Origin: Isoptericola dokdonensis DS-3
Lineage (GTDB): Bacteria > Actinomycetota > Actinomycetes > Actinomycetales > Cellulomonadaceae
Length of the DNA stretch: 64,000 nucleotides
Assembly (NCBI RefSeq): GCF_001636295.1
Contig: NZ_CP014209.1
Span: 868,001 to 932,000 of the forward strand
Direction: 5' to 3'
The notes beneath the pieces were generated by a model. It worked only from the letters and a program-made list of their open reading frames with translations. It searched no databases and was not told the DNA's origin. This document shows positions 1 to 8,179 of this stretch, one piece after another (the stretch's first letter is position 1; each line of letters opens with the position of its first letter). The position numbers and the translations under genes are program-made.

Positions 1-406
1 CGGGCAGGGCGATGACGAGCGCGAGGGTGAGCCCGGCCAGGTAGGGGCCCTTGAGGCGGGCACCGGCGAGGCCGAGCAGGAGGCCGACGGCGCCGGCCAG
101 CACCAGGGCCCCGGCGATGCCGAGCGCGAACCGGGCGGGTCCGCCCAGCCCGGCGTCGGCGGCGGGGGTCGCCGTGAGGGCGTACCCGTAGCCACCGGCG
201 GCCATGAGGACGGCGTGGCCCAGGGAGAGCTGCCCGGTCAGCCCGACCAGGAGGGTCAGGCCGGCGGTGGCGCAGAAGACGGCCGCGACGACGGCGAGCT
301 GGTAGTTGCGGTAGTCGTCGAGCACGAAGGTCGCGCCCACCGCCAGGAGGGTGCACACGGCGGCGCGCAGGAGCACGGCGCGGGTCCGCTGTCGGTCGGT
401 GGTCAT
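1..406 (-). CDS. livM: Branched-chain amino-acid-type ABC permease LivM (partial)
   Basis: This is the N-terminal 135 residues of a LivM-family inner-membrane permease; the rest lies beyond the left edge. Three hydrophobic segments are visible (about residues 12-30, 37-58 and 93-115). The motif GLTGQLSLGHA between the second and third is typical of LivM/LivH permeases. The ATG at 406 overlaps the stop of livH in an ATGA arrangement, so the two are translationally coupled in the livG-livF-livH-livM operon. The substrate is not readable from the sequence: Liv-type importers also carry urea, short amides or aromatic acids. No substrate-binding protein is in view; it may lie further left. Confidence 0.9.
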   Translation of the reverse strand, partial: MTTDRQRTRAVLLRAAVCTLLAVGATFVLDDYRNYQLAVVAAVFCATAGLTLLVGLTGQLSLGHAVLMAAGGYGYALTATPAADAGLGGPARFALGIAGALVLAGAVGLLLGLAGARLKGPYLAGLTLALVIALP

Positions 407-1281
407 GCGGTGCGGGCCTCCTTGGCGGCGAAGATCCCCCCGGGCCGCACGAGCAGCACCCCGGTGAGCAGGACGAGCACGGCGATCGGCGCGAACCCCG
501 CCCCGAGGAACCCGGTGACGAGGCTGACGAGCACGCCGACGACGACGCCGCCGACGAGCGCGCCGACCGGCGAGTCGAGGCCACCGAGGACCGCGACCGT
601 GAACGCGTGGACGAACAGGACGTCGCCGCTGTGGGCGTTGAGCCCCAGCTCGGTGGGCACGAGCAGCATGACGGCCAGGGCGGCGACGGCCGCCGACAGC
701 ATCCAGCCGAGCGTCACCATGCGGGGCACGCGGACGCCGAGGAGCCGCGACACCTCGGGCGCCATGGCCGAGGCCCGCATCTGCAGGCCCAGCCCGGTGG
801 CGTTGAACAGCACCGCGAGGGCGACGACGACGCCGAGCGCCACGAGCAGGACGAACAGGTCGTAGGGCGACAGGACGGGGACGCCGCCCACGACGAACGG
901 CTGCTCGGACAGGGGCGCCTGGACGGGGCGGTGCCGCGGCCCGAACGCGATCCCGATCGCGGACTGCAGCACCATGACCAGCCCGATGGCGACGATCATG
1001 CCGGGCAGCGGCGTGGTGGCCGGGACGAGCCGGATCAGCCACCGTTCGACGGCGTACCCGACGGCCGCGCCGGTGGCGGTCGCGACGACGAGCCCGAGCC
1101 AGAACGACCCGGTGAGGTTCGTGACGGCAAGGCCGACGAAGACGGCGACGACGGCCATGGCGGCCTGGGCGAAGTTCACGATGCGCGCGGCGCGCCAGAT
1201 GATGACGAGCGAGAGCGCGAAGAGGGCGACGACGAGGCCGCGGGCGATGCCGGTGGCAAGGAGGAAGGCGAGACGGTCCAT
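403..1281 (-). CDS. livH: Branched-chain amino-acid-type ABC permease LivH
   Basis: This 292-residue integral membrane permease starts MDRLAFLLATGIARG and has about eight hydrophobic segments. It carries the family features IVNFAQAAMA near the N-terminus and LGVRVPRMV followed by GGLDSPVGALVGG in the C-terminal half. It should pair with LivM to form the pore energised by LivG and LivF. The ATG at 1281 overlaps the livF stop by one base (TGATG), and its own stop overlaps the livM start. The true start is this internal ATG; the upstream in-frame sequence is only the shadow of livF. Confidence 0.92.
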   Translation of the reverse strand: MDRLAFLLATGIARGLVVALFALSLVIIWRAARIVNFAQAAMAVVAVFVGLAVTNLTGSFWLGLVVATATGAAVGYAVERWLIRLVPATTPLPGMIVAIGLVMVLQSAIGIAFGPRHRPVQAPLSEQPFVVGGVPVLSPYDLFVLLVALGVVVALAVLFNATGLGLQMRASAMAPEVSRLLGVRVPRMVTLGWMLSAAVAALAVMLLVPTELGLNAHSGDVLFVHAFTVAVLGGLDSPVGALVGGVVVGVLVSLVTGFLGAGFAPIAVLVLLTGVLLVRPGGIFAAKEARTA

Positions 1282-2051
1282 CAGAACCCCAGGTAGGCGT
1301 GGCGGAGGGCCGGGTCGGCGGCGAGCTGCGCGGCCGGGGCGTCGGCGACGACCTCCCCGAGGCCGAGCACGATGCCGCGGTCGGCGATGGACAGGGCGCT
1401 GGTGACGTTCTGCTCGGCGAGCAGGACGGTCAGCCCGGTGCGGCGTGCGGCCTCGCGCAGCGTCCCCAGGAGCTGGGCGACGACCCGTGGCGCGAGCCCG
1501 AGGGAGGGTTCGTCGAGCAGCAGGACGCGCGGCCGGGACACGAGCGCGCGGGCGAGGGCGAGCATCTGGCGCTCGCCGCCCGAGAGCTGGTGGCCGTAGG
1601 CCTGCCGACGGCGGGCCAGCGGCTCGAGCTCGTCGTAGAGCTCGTCGACGGCGGCGCGTCGCGCCCGTCGTCCCGGGATGCGCCAGAGCGCCCCGAGCTG
1701 GAGGTTCTCCTCGACGGTGAGCTCGGCCACGACGCTGCGCCCCTCGGGGACCTGCGCGAGCCCGCGGCGGGCCCGGTCCTCGACGGCGAGCCCGGTGAGG
1801 TCCTCGGCGTCGAGGACGACGCGGCCGCCGCGGAGCGGGACGAGCCCGGACACGGCCCGCAGCAGGGTCGTCTTGCCCGCGCCGTTGGCGCCGAGCAGGG
1901 CGACGACGTCGCCGGCGGCGACCTCGATCGTCAGGCCGTCGAGGACGGGTGCCCCGGCGTACCCGACGACGAGGCCGTCGACGGCGAGGAGGGTCCGGGT
2001 CGTGGTGGTGGGCTCGGCCGGCGCGGTCGTGCCGTTGCTGCTCGCGCTCAT
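1281..2051 (-). CDS. livF: Liv-type ABC transporter ATP-binding protein LivF
   Basis: This 256-residue ATPase has Walker A GANGAGKTT, signature LSGGERQMLALAR, Walker B VLLLDEPSLGLAP and the H-loop region LLAEQNV. EQ instead of a histidine at the H-loop position is usual for LivF. The proteins end in AYLGF, a typical LivF tail. It hydrolyses ATP in the cytoplasm with LivG to drive the LivH/LivM pore. The ATG at 2051 overlaps the livG stop (ATGA). A poorly conserved stretch of about 18 residues rich in Ser/Thr precedes the ATPase domain. Confidence 0.92.
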   Translation of the reverse strand: MSASSNGTTAPAEPTTTTRTLLAVDGLVVGYAGAPVLDGLTIEVAAGDVVALLGANGAGKTTLLRAVSGLVPLRGGRVVLDAEDLTGLAVEDRARRGLAQVPEGRSVVAELTVEENLQLGALWRIPGRRARRAAVDELYDELEPLARRRQAYGHQLSGGERQMLALARALVSRPRVLLLDEPSLGLAPRVVAQLLGTLREAARRTGLTVLLAEQNVTSALSIADRGIVLGLGEVVADAPAAQLAADPALRHAYLGF

Positions 2052-2779
2052 ACCGCGGCCTCCAGCCCCAGGTAGGCCGCCTCGACCGCAGGGTCGTTGC
2101 GGACCTCGTCGGGCGTGCCGCAGGCGACGACCCGTCCGAAGTCGAGGACGACGACCTGGTCGGCGAGGCCCATGACGAAGTCGACGTGGTGCTCGACGAG
2201 GAGCACCGAGCAGCCCTGTCCGGCGAGCTCCCGCACGACGCGGTCCAGCTCGCCGATGTCCTCGGCGCCGAGCCCGCCCGCGGGTTCGTCGAGCAGCAGC
2301 AGCCGCGGCCGGACGACGAGCGCGCGGGCGAGGGCGACACGCTTGCGCTCGGGGTAGGGCAGGGCCGCGACGGGGGTGTGCGCGTGCGCGGCGAGACCGA
2401 GACGGTCGAGGGTGCCCAGAGCCGCGTCGACGTCGTCGGCGTGCTGCCGTCGGCGCCGGGCGAGGGGCACGAGCACGTTCTCCAGGGCGGTCATCGCGTC
2501 GAACAGCCCGAGCCCCTGGAGCGTGCGCGCGACCCCGAGGTCGGCGAGCCCGGTGGGGCCGGCGGGCGCCGGGCGCCCGCCGACGCGGATCTGCCCGGCG
2601 GCGGGTCGGACGAGCGCGCAGACGGCGTTGAACACGGTCGTCTTGCCGGCCCCGTTGGGGCCGATGAGGGCGACGGTGCGGCCGTCGTCGACCGTGAAGC
2701 TGACGTCGTCGAGCGCGGTGAGGCCACCGAAGGCGACCGTCAGGCCGGAGACCTCGAGACGGGGGACGTGAGCGGACAT
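2048..2779 (-). CDS. livG: Liv-type ABC transporter ATP-binding protein LivG
   Basis: This 243-residue ATPase is the first gene of the liv operon. Motifs are Walker A GPNGAGKTT, the signature-region sequence LPYPERKRVALARAL (the LSGGQ is degenerate, as often in LivG relatives), Walker B LLLLDEPAGG and H-loop VEHHVDFVM. The ATG at 2779 follows a ribosome-binding site (AGAGGTG, about 5 bases upstream). A TetR-type inverted repeat lies 44-57 bases upstream. The length is about 10 residues short of the commonest LivG size, mainly in the insert after Walker A. The importer's ligand is unknown. Confidence 0.9.
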   Translation of the reverse strand: MSAHVPRLEVSGLTVAFGGLTALDDVSFTVDDGRTVALIGPNGAGKTTVFNAVCALVRPAAGQIRVGGRPAPAGPTGLADLGVARTLQGLGLFDAMTALENVLVPLARRRRQHADDVDAALGTLDRLGLAAHAHTPVAALPYPERKRVALARALVVRPRLLLLDEPAGGLGAEDIGELDRVVRELAGQGCSVLLVEHHVDFVMGLADQVVVLDFGRVVACGTPDEVRNDPAVEAAYLGLEAAV

Positions 2780-2822
2780 CGGCACCTCTTCGTGTCGGAC
2801 GTGGGACCACCGTAGCGCATAA

Positions 2823-2836
2823 ACCGACTGGCCGGT
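2823..2836. promoter_or_regulatory. TetR-type operator candidate upstream of livG
   Basis: The 14-mer ACCGACTGGCCGGT is an imperfect inverted repeat (arms ACCG..C and G..CGGT). It differs at only two positions from the 14-mer at 6942-6955 in front of the operon that contains a TetR gene. A further GTCGGT at 2839-2844 repeats the half-site. The shared regulator is inferred. Confidence 0.55.
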
Positions 2837-2958
2837 ATGTCGGTCTGGGAGATGTTGCACGTTCGTGACTGGGCCTCGGACTACGCGGAGCACGTGGTCC
2901 CGGGTCCGCCCCGCAGGCCGACCCTGGAACGGACCTGCCCACCGTCGAAGGAGCCACC

Positions 2959-3792
2959 ATGTCAACGCTCGCCCACCGGTCACGCCGCCTCGTCGCGATC
3001 GTGCTCGCCGTGCTGGTCGTCCTCGGCCTCGCGCCGCTCACCGCGTCCGCCGGTCCCGCCACGGACGCCGCCGCCGGGCGGCACGACCGTGCACGGCCCA
3101 CCGTCGTCCTGGTCCACGGGGCGTTCGCCGACTCCAGCGGCTGGACCGTGGTCGCCGAGAGGCTCCAGGCGGACGGCTACCCGGTCGTCGCGTTCTCCAA
3201 CCCCTTGCGCGGCATCGACCACGACGCGGAGTACCTGCGACTGTTCCTCGGCACGATCGAGGGCCCCGTCGTCCTGGTCGGGCACTCGTACGGCGGCGCC
3301 GTCATCACCGACGCGGCGACCGGCAACGACCAGGTGCGGTCGCTGGTCTACGTGGCGGCCTACGCCCTCGACGAGGGCGAGTCGGTGGCCGCCGCGAACT
3401 CCCTGGGCGGCGGGCACTCCGACGTGATCGACCACCTCGTCCTGCGTCCGTTCCCCGGCGCCGCGGTCGGCGACTACGACGCGTACATCGACCCCGCGTG
3501 GTACCCGCGCCTCTTCGCCCAGGACCTCCCGCGTCGCCTGGCCGCCACGATGGCCGGCACCCAGCGCCCCGGTGCCCTCGCCGCCCTGGTCTCGCCGTCC
3601 GGCGAACCGGCGTGGCGGACGATCCCGAGCTGGTACGTGGTCGCCACGGAGGACCGCATCATCCCCCCGGAGGCCGAGCGCGCGATGGCCGCCCGGGCGG
3701 GCTCGACGACGATCGAGGTCCGCAGCTCGCACGTGGTGATGATGACTCGCCCGCTCACGGTGGTCTCGGTGATCAAGGCGGCCGCCCGGTGA
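2959..3792 (+). CDS. Secreted alpha/beta hydrolase
   Basis: This 277-residue hydrolase has an N-terminal Sec signal peptide: Arg-rich residues 5-10, a hydrophobic core at about 12-29, and a likely cleavage after the Ala-Ser-Ala near 29-31. The fold shows the oxyanion HG at 53-54, the nucleophile elbow GHSYGG with Ser110, the acid Asp232 (ATEDRIIPP) and the base His258 (SSHVVM). It resembles the esterase or salicylate-esterase-like hydrolases of actinobacteria, and the substrate is unknown. A GGAG ribosome-binding site precedes the ATG. It stands alone, divergent from the liv operon and convergent with the SDR at 3817. Confidence 0.85.
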   Translation: MSTLAHRSRRLVAIVLAVLVVLGLAPLTASAGPATDAAAGRHDRARPTVVLVHGAFADSSGWTVVAERLQADGYPVVAFSNPLRGIDHDAEYLRLFLGTIEGPVVLVGHSYGGAVITDAATGNDQVRSLVYVAAYALDEGESVAAANSLGGGHSDVIDHLVLRPFPGAAVGDYDAYIDPAWYPRLFAQDLPRRLAATMAGTQRPGALAALVSPSGEPAWRTIPSWYVVATEDRIIPPEAERAMAARAGSTTIEVRSSHVVMMTRPLTVVSVIKAAAR

Positions 3793-3798
3793 GCGCCG

Positions 3799-3816
3799 GC
3801 CCGGTCGCCACCGGGC
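3799..3816. terminator. Hairpin between convergent genes
   Basis: GCCCGGT (3799-3805) and ACCGGGC (3810-3816) form a 7-bp stem with a CGCC loop in the 24-base gap between two convergent genes. There is no T-run, as is common for actinobacterial terminators. The right arm touches the stop codon of the SDR gene. Confidence 0.45.
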
Positions 3817-4572
3817 TCAGAGGTGGCCGACGCCGTTGATCATCCCGCCGTCGACGACGAGCTCGGCGCCCGTGACGTAGGCGGACGCGTCGCTCGCCAG
3901 GTAGAGGAGGGTGCCCGTCAGATCGTCGGGCCGGCCGCCCCGGCGCAGCGGGATCGGCAGGCCGCTCGGGTCGATCCGGGCGGTCATGTCGGTCTCGACG
4001 AATCCGGGGTGGACCGAGTTCACCCGGATGCCGTCCGCACCGAGCTCGACGGCGAGCGACTTCGTCAGCCCGCGCACGCCGAACTTGGACGCGACGTACC
4101 CGTGCAGGTGGGTGCTGCCCCGCATGCCCTCGACGGACGAGATGTTGACGATGGACCCGCCGCCCCGGGCCCGCAGGGCCGCGACGACGGCACGGCAGCC
4201 GAGGTAGACGCCGGTGAGGTTGACGGCGATGACGGCGTCCCACTTGGCCCGGGGGTAGTGCTCGATCGGCCCGGCGTTCGCGATGCCCGCGTTGTTGACG
4301 AGCACGTCCAGGCCGCCCCAACCGGCCACGACGTCCGCCACGACGGCGGCCCAGCCGTCCTCGTCGGTGACGTCCAGGCGGGCGAACCGCACCCGGTCGC
4401 CGAGGTCGGCGGCGAGCGCGCTCCCCTCGTCCTCCAGCAGGTCGGCGACGACGACGCGCGCACCGGCGTCGTGCAGCGCGCGCACGTACGCGGCACCGAT
4501 GCCGCGTGCCCCGCCGGTGACCAGGGCGACACGGCCGGAGAGGTCGAACAGGGTGGTGGCCGCCGCGGTCAC
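3817..4572 (-). CDS. SDR family oxidoreductase
   Basis: This 251-residue short-chain dehydrogenase has the NAD(P)-binding glycine motif VTGGARGIG, the NNAG motif, a catalytic Ser (NISSVEG) and YVASK, and a C-terminal VDGGM. It is a classical 3-oxoacyl-ACP-reductase-like or hydroxysteroid-dehydrogenase-like enzyme whose substrate cannot be told. The GTG start at 4572 overlaps the quinone-oxidoreductase stop (GTGA), so it is the last gene of a four-gene operon. A role in a catabolic oxidation of a hydroxy or acyl-CoA intermediate is inferred from its neighbours. Confidence 0.88.
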   Translation of the reverse strand: MTAAATTLFDLSGRVALVTGGARGIGAAYVRALHDAGARVVVADLLEDEGSALAADLGDRVRFARLDVTDEDGWAAVVADVVAGWGGLDVLVNNAGIANAGPIEHYPRAKWDAVIAVNLTGVYLGCRAVVAALRARGGGSIVNISSVEGMRGSTHLHGYVASKFGVRGLTKSLAVELGADGIRVNSVHPGFVETDMTARIDPSGLPIPLRRGGRPDDLTGTLLYLASDASAYVTGAELVVDGGMINGVGHL

Positions 4573-5558
4573 GACGCGACCTGCACGACGAGGCGGCCCG
4601 TGGTGGCGCCGGTCGCGAGCAGCTCGACCGCCTCGGGGGCCTTGTCGAACGGCACGACGTCGGCGACGACCGGACGGATCACCCCGTCGGCGGCGAGCCG
4701 GACGAGCTCGGCGTGCGCGGTGTCGACGAGCGCGGGGTCGCGCTGCGCGTACAGGCCCCAGTGCAGGCCGACGACGGAGTAGTTCTTCACCAGGGCGTGG
4801 TTGGCGCGCACCGGCGGGATCTGGCCGCTGGCGAACCCGACGACGACGATCCGCCCCTCGAACGCGACGCACTTCGTGGACGCCTCGAACGAGGCCCCGC
4901 CCACGGGGTCGAACACGACGTCGGCACCGTGGCCGCCGGTGATCTCCTTGACCGCGGCGGCGACGTCGTCGGAACGCAGCAGGACGTGCTCCGCGCCGGC
5001 GGCACGGGCGACGGCGGCCTTGGCGTCGCTGCCGACCACCCCGATCACCCGGGCGCCCGCCGCCCGGCCGAGCTGGCAGGCCGCCGTGCCCACGCCACCC
5101 GCGGCGGCGTGCACGAGCAGGGTCTCCCCGGCGGCGAGCCCGGCGCGACGGTGCAGGCCGAACCACGCGGTCTGGTAGGCGACCGTCAGCGCGGCGGCCT
5201 GCGCGTCGTCGAGCGGGGCGGGCGCGGGGTGCAGCAGGGCGGCGGGGAGGACGACCTCCTCGGCGAGCACGCCGATGTGGGACCCGACGACCCGGTCGCC
5301 GACGGCGACGCGGTCGACCCCGGCGCCGACGGCCGTGACCTCGCCGCACAGCTCGATGCCCGGCACGAACGGCGGCTCGGGGCGGACCTGGTACTGCCCG
5401 CGCGCCAGGAGCACGTCGGGGAAGTTCACCGCGACGGCCAGGACGCGGACGGACGCCTCGCCGGGCCCGGGCGGCGGGACCTCGACGTCGTCGAGGCTCA
5501 TCACCTCGGTGGGTTCGCCGGTGCGGTGCACGCGCCAGGCGCGGGTGGTGCGGGTCAT
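4569..5558 (-). CDS. NADPH:quinone oxidoreductase / zinc-less MDR alcohol dehydrogenase
   Basis: This 329-residue medium-chain dehydrogenase/reductase is of the quinone oxidoreductase type. The N-terminal GroES-like domain has NFPDVLLARGQYQ and PFVPGIELCGEV, followed by the nucleotide-binding motif HAAAGGVGTAACQL. The catalytic-zinc cysteines of alcohol dehydrogenases are absent, as expected for QOR proteins. It reduces quinones or enoyl thioesters with NADPH in the cytoplasm; the natural substrate is not known. Its ATG overlaps the TetR stop (ATGA) and its stop overlaps the SDR start, giving tight translational coupling within the operon. Confidence 0.88.
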   Translation of the reverse strand: MTRTTRAWRVHRTGEPTEVMSLDDVEVPPPGPGEASVRVLAVAVNFPDVLLARGQYQVRPEPPFVPGIELCGEVTAVGAGVDRVAVGDRVVGSHIGVLAEEVVLPAALLHPAPAPLDDAQAAALTVAYQTAWFGLHRRAGLAAGETLLVHAAAGGVGTAACQLGRAAGARVIGVVGSDAKAAVARAAGAEHVLLRSDDVAAAVKEITGGHGADVVFDPVGGASFEASTKCVAFEGRIVVVGFASGQIPPVRANHALVKNYSVVGLHWGLYAQRDPALVDTAHAELVRLAADGVIRPVVADVVPFDKAPEAVELLATGATTGRLVVQVAS

Positions 5559-6139
5559 CCGTCCTCCACGGTGATGCTTCGCAGGAAGAGGTCGGCGAGC
5601 TGGCTCGCCACCTCGGTCTTGGACTCTGGTCCCGACGGCGAGTACCAGTACGACAGGTAGTGCACGTCGGAGTAGAAGTGGGCGATGAGCACGGGCCGCG
5701 GGACGTCCGTGCGCACCACGCCCTCGGCCTGCGCGCGGGCCACGAGCGCCGCGAACTCGTCGTGGTACTCGCGCCGACGACGGGTCACCTCCTGGTTCCG
5801 CGCCGGGGTCAGCATGTGCATGCTCCGGAAGAACACCGTGCCCTCGGGCATGAGGTCGATGGACGTCTCGACGACGTCGACGCAGACGGCCCGGATGACG
5901 TCGAGGGTCGCGCCGCCCTGCGCGACGATCTCGTCGAGGCGGCGCTTCTGGAGCGTGAGGATCCGGTCGTAGATGGCGAAGAGCAGGTCGTCCTTCGACT
6001 GGAAGTAGTGGTACATGGCGCCCTTGGTGACGCCGGCGGCCTCGACGATCTGCTGGACGCTGGTGGTGGCGTAGCCCTGGCTCGCGAAGAGGTCCAGGGC
6101 AGCCTTCAGCACGGCGTCGGCGACGGGGGTGGTCTTCAT
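5555..6139 (-). CDS. TetR/AcrR family transcriptional regulator
   Basis: This 194-residue repressor has an N-terminal helix-turn-helix (TTSVQQIVEAAGVTKGAMYHYFQSK, about residues 22-46 in part) followed by an all-helical ligand-binding domain. The chosen ATG at 6139 has an AGGA ribosome-binding site and gives the usual MKTTP...A..LF start; an upstream in-frame ATG would overlap the preceding gene. It lies inside the operon it probably controls. The 14-bp inverted repeat upstream of the operon, and its near-copy before livG, are its likely targets. The inducer is unknown; acyl-CoA or aromatic-acyl thioesters are plausible for such clusters. Confidence 0.9.
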   Translation of the reverse strand: MKTTPVADAVLKAALDLFASQGYATTSVQQIVEAAGVTKGAMYHYFQSKDDLLFAIYDRILTLQKRRLDEIVAQGGATLDVIRAVCVDVVETSIDLMPEGTVFFRSMHMLTPARNQEVTRRRREYHDEFAALVARAQAEGVVRTDVPRPVLIAHFYSDVHYLSYWYSPSGPESKTEVASQLADLFLRSITVEDG

Positions 6140-6150
6140 GAGGACATCCT

Positions 6151-6891
6151 TCACCCGAGCGGCAGGATCGACGCGCCACCGTCGATCCGGAGTGTCTGGC
6201 CGGTGATCCACGCCGCGTCCGACGACAGCAGGAACGCGACGGGGCCGGCGACGTCCGCGGGCTCGCCGAGCCGCCGGAGGGGGTACCCGGCGGCCACCTC
6301 CTCCTCACGGTCGACGTAGAGCGCCTCGGCGAGGCGGGTCCGCACGACGGCGGGGGCCACGGCGTTGACCCGCAGGCGCGGGGCGAGCTCGTGGGCGAGC
6401 TGTGCGGTCAGGTTGATGAGCGCCGCCTTGGAGACGCCGTAGAACGCGATGTTCGGGCTCGCGGTGGTGCCGGCGATCGACGCCGTGTTCACGACGGAGT
6501 CCGCCAGCCCGGCCGCGACGGCGTCGCGCGTCCACTCCAGGGCGGCGACGACGTTGACGTCGATGATCTTGCGGATCACGGACGGCTCGGTCTCCAGCGC
6601 GGGCCCCCAGGCGGGGTTGATGCCCGCGTTGTTGACCAGGTGGTCGAGTCGGCCGTGCCGCTCGAGGGTGTGGGCGAGCACCTCGTCGCGGTGCGCCGGG
6701 TCGTCGGCCTTGCCGGCGACGGCGGAGGCATGATCCTCCCCCAGCTGCGCGACGGCCGCGGCGAGGCTGTCGGCCTTGCGCCCCGTGAGCACGACCCGTC
6801 CGCCCTCGGCGACGATCCGCTCGGCCACGGCATAGCCGATGCCGCGGCTGCCGCCGGTGATGATCGTGACCTTGTCCTCGAACCTGCGCAC
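6151..6891 (-). CDS. SDR family oxidoreductase
   Basis: This 246-residue short-chain dehydrogenase is the first gene of the SDR-TetR-QOR-SDR operon. It has ITGGSRGIG, NNAGINPAWGP, a catalytic Ser (NTASIAG) and YGVSK, and ends with IDGGASILPLG. The start is a GTG at 6891. The spacing and sequence suggest a FabG-like or secondary-alcohol dehydrogenase, and the substrate is unknown. An 11-base gap separates it from the TetR gene. The operator-like inverted repeat is 50-64 bases upstream. Confidence 0.87.
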   Translation of the reverse strand: MRRFEDKVTIITGGSRGIGYAVAERIVAEGGRVVLTGRKADSLAAAVAQLGEDHASAVAGKADDPAHRDEVLAHTLERHGRLDHLVNNAGINPAWGPALETEPSVIRKIIDVNVVAALEWTRDAVAAGLADSVVNTASIAGTTASPNIAFYGVSKAALINLTAQLAHELAPRLRVNAVAPAVVRTRLAEALYVDREEEVAAGYPLRRLGEPADVAGPVAFLLSSDAAWITGQTLRIDGGASILPLG

Positions 6892-6941
6892 CCGTCACCC
6901 CGTCGAACGTCGTCGTCCCGGTCGCCACCACCGCCTGGCGT

Positions 6942-6955
6942 ACCGTCTGGTCGGT
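6942..6955. promoter_or_regulatory. TetR-type operator candidate upstream of the SDR-TetR operon
   Basis: ACCGTCTGGTCGGT is an imperfect inverted repeat matching ACCGWCTGGYCGGT, the pattern also seen at 2823-2836. Its position just upstream of the operon that encodes a TetR protein suggests autoregulation. Confidence 0.55.
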
Positions 6956-7064
6956 TTGTGATGCCGACTCTAGCACCGCTCGGCGTCGCGCGGGACCGCC
7001 GACCGGGCGGAACCGGCCCGGCACCCACGTTGCCCCCGCGAGGAGGTCGCGGCAGGGTGGGGCC

Positions 7065-7595
7065 ATGGACTTCACGCGCCCGATCCCCCCGGACCCGTAC
7101 TCCCTGCTCCCCGTCCCGGCGACGTTCACCCTGACCAGCCCCGACCTCACCGACGGGGCGGCGATGTCGGCCGAGCACGCCGTGGACGGCGGCAACACCT
7201 CCCCCGAGCTGTCCTGGTCCGGCTTCCCTGCCGACACGCGGTCGTTCGTCGTGAGCTGCTTCGACCCCGACGCGCCGACGCCCTCGGGCTACTGGCACTG
7301 GCACCTGCTGGACGTGCCCGCGGACGTGACCTCGCTGCCGCGCGGCGCCGGGTCCGCGGACGGCGCGCTCCTCCCGGCCGGAGCGTTCCAGCTCACCTCC
7401 GACGGCGGCCAGGAGGGCTTCGAGGGTGCCGGTCCGCCGCCCGGGGACCACGCGCACCGCTACGTGTTCGCGGTGCACGCGCTCGACGTCGACTCCCTCG
7501 GCCTGTCGACCGACAACACGAACGTGCACGCCGCGTTCAACGTCTACTTCCACACCCTCGCCCGGGCCACCCTCACCGGGACGTACCAGCGATGA
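7065..7595 (+). CDS. YbhB/YbcL-type PEBP (Raf-kinase-inhibitor-like) protein
   Basis: This 176-residue cytoplasmic protein of the phosphatidylethanolamine-binding family shows the anion-pocket motifs GGNTSPELSWSG, DPDAP and YWHWHLLDVP. Bacterial members are small single-domain proteins of poorly known function that bind anionic or phospho-ligands. The start at 7065 has a G-rich upstream stretch but no textbook ribosome-binding site. The stop overlaps the start of the YbaK gene (ATGA), so the two form a two-gene operon. No signal peptide is visible. Confidence 0.9.
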   Translation: MDFTRPIPPDPYSLLPVPATFTLTSPDLTDGAAMSAEHAVDGGNTSPELSWSGFPADTRSFVVSCFDPDAPTPSGYWHWHLLDVPADVTSLPRGAGSADGALLPAGAFQLTSDGGQEGFEGAGPPPGDHAHRYVFAVHALDVDSLGLSTDNTNVHAAFNVYFHTLARATLTGTYQR

Positions 7596-8179
7596 ACGAC
7601 CCGACCGCCGCGCTCCTGCCCACCCTGGGCGACCTCGACTGGGTGCCCGCGGTCGGGCGCCCCGACCTGCTGGCGGACCCGGTCGCGGCGGTGCTGACCG
7701 CGTGGGCCGGCGTCGACGACCGGGCCGCGACGAGCGTCGCGGTGGCCGAGATCGACCCCGACCACGCGGACACCGCCACCCTCAACACCGTGCACGGGCT
7801 GCCGCCCGAGGCGTCGGCCAACTGCGTCGTCGTCGCGGGGCGCCGTGGGGAGGTCGAACGCGTCGCCGCGTGCGTCGTCCCCGCGACCACGGCGGCGGAC
7901 GTCAACACGCGCGTGCGCAAGCTCCTCGACGTCCGCAAGGCGTCGTTCCTGCCGATGGAGCGCGCCACCCGCGAGACCGGGATGGAGTACGGCGGCATCA
8001 CCCCGCTCGGCCTGCCGGCGGGCTGGCGGGTGCTCGTGGACGAGCGGTTCCGCGCGCCGGGCTCCCTCGCGCTGATGGGTTCGGGCCTGCGCCGCTCGAA
8101 GGTGCTGATGCCGGGACCGCTGCTGTGCGAGCTGCCCGGGGTCGAGGTCGTCGCGGACCTCGGGGTCGTCAGGGGCTGA
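7592..8179 (+). CDS. YbaK/EbsC-type aminoacyl-tRNA deacylase
   Basis: This 195-residue protein contains a YbaK/ProRS editing domain: NCVVVAGRRG, the RKLLDVRKASFLPMERATRETGMEYGGITPLGLP block and a Gly-rich C-terminus with SGLRRSKVLMP. Family members hydrolyse mischarged tRNA such as Cys-tRNA-Pro or Ala-tRNA-Pro in the cytoplasm. It overlaps the PEBP gene by 4 bases. Its stop codon abuts the stop codon of the opposite-strand siderophore protein gene with no intervening base (TGATCA). Confidence 0.87.
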   Translation: MNDPTAALLPTLGDLDWVPAVGRPDLLADPVAAVLTAWAGVDDRAATSVAVAEIDPDHADTATLNTVHGLPPEASANCVVVAGRRGEVERVAACVVPATTAADVNTRVRKLLDVRKASFLPMERATRETGMEYGGITPLGLPAGWRVLVDERFRAPGSLALMGSGLRRSKVLMPGPLLCELPGVEVVADLGVVRG

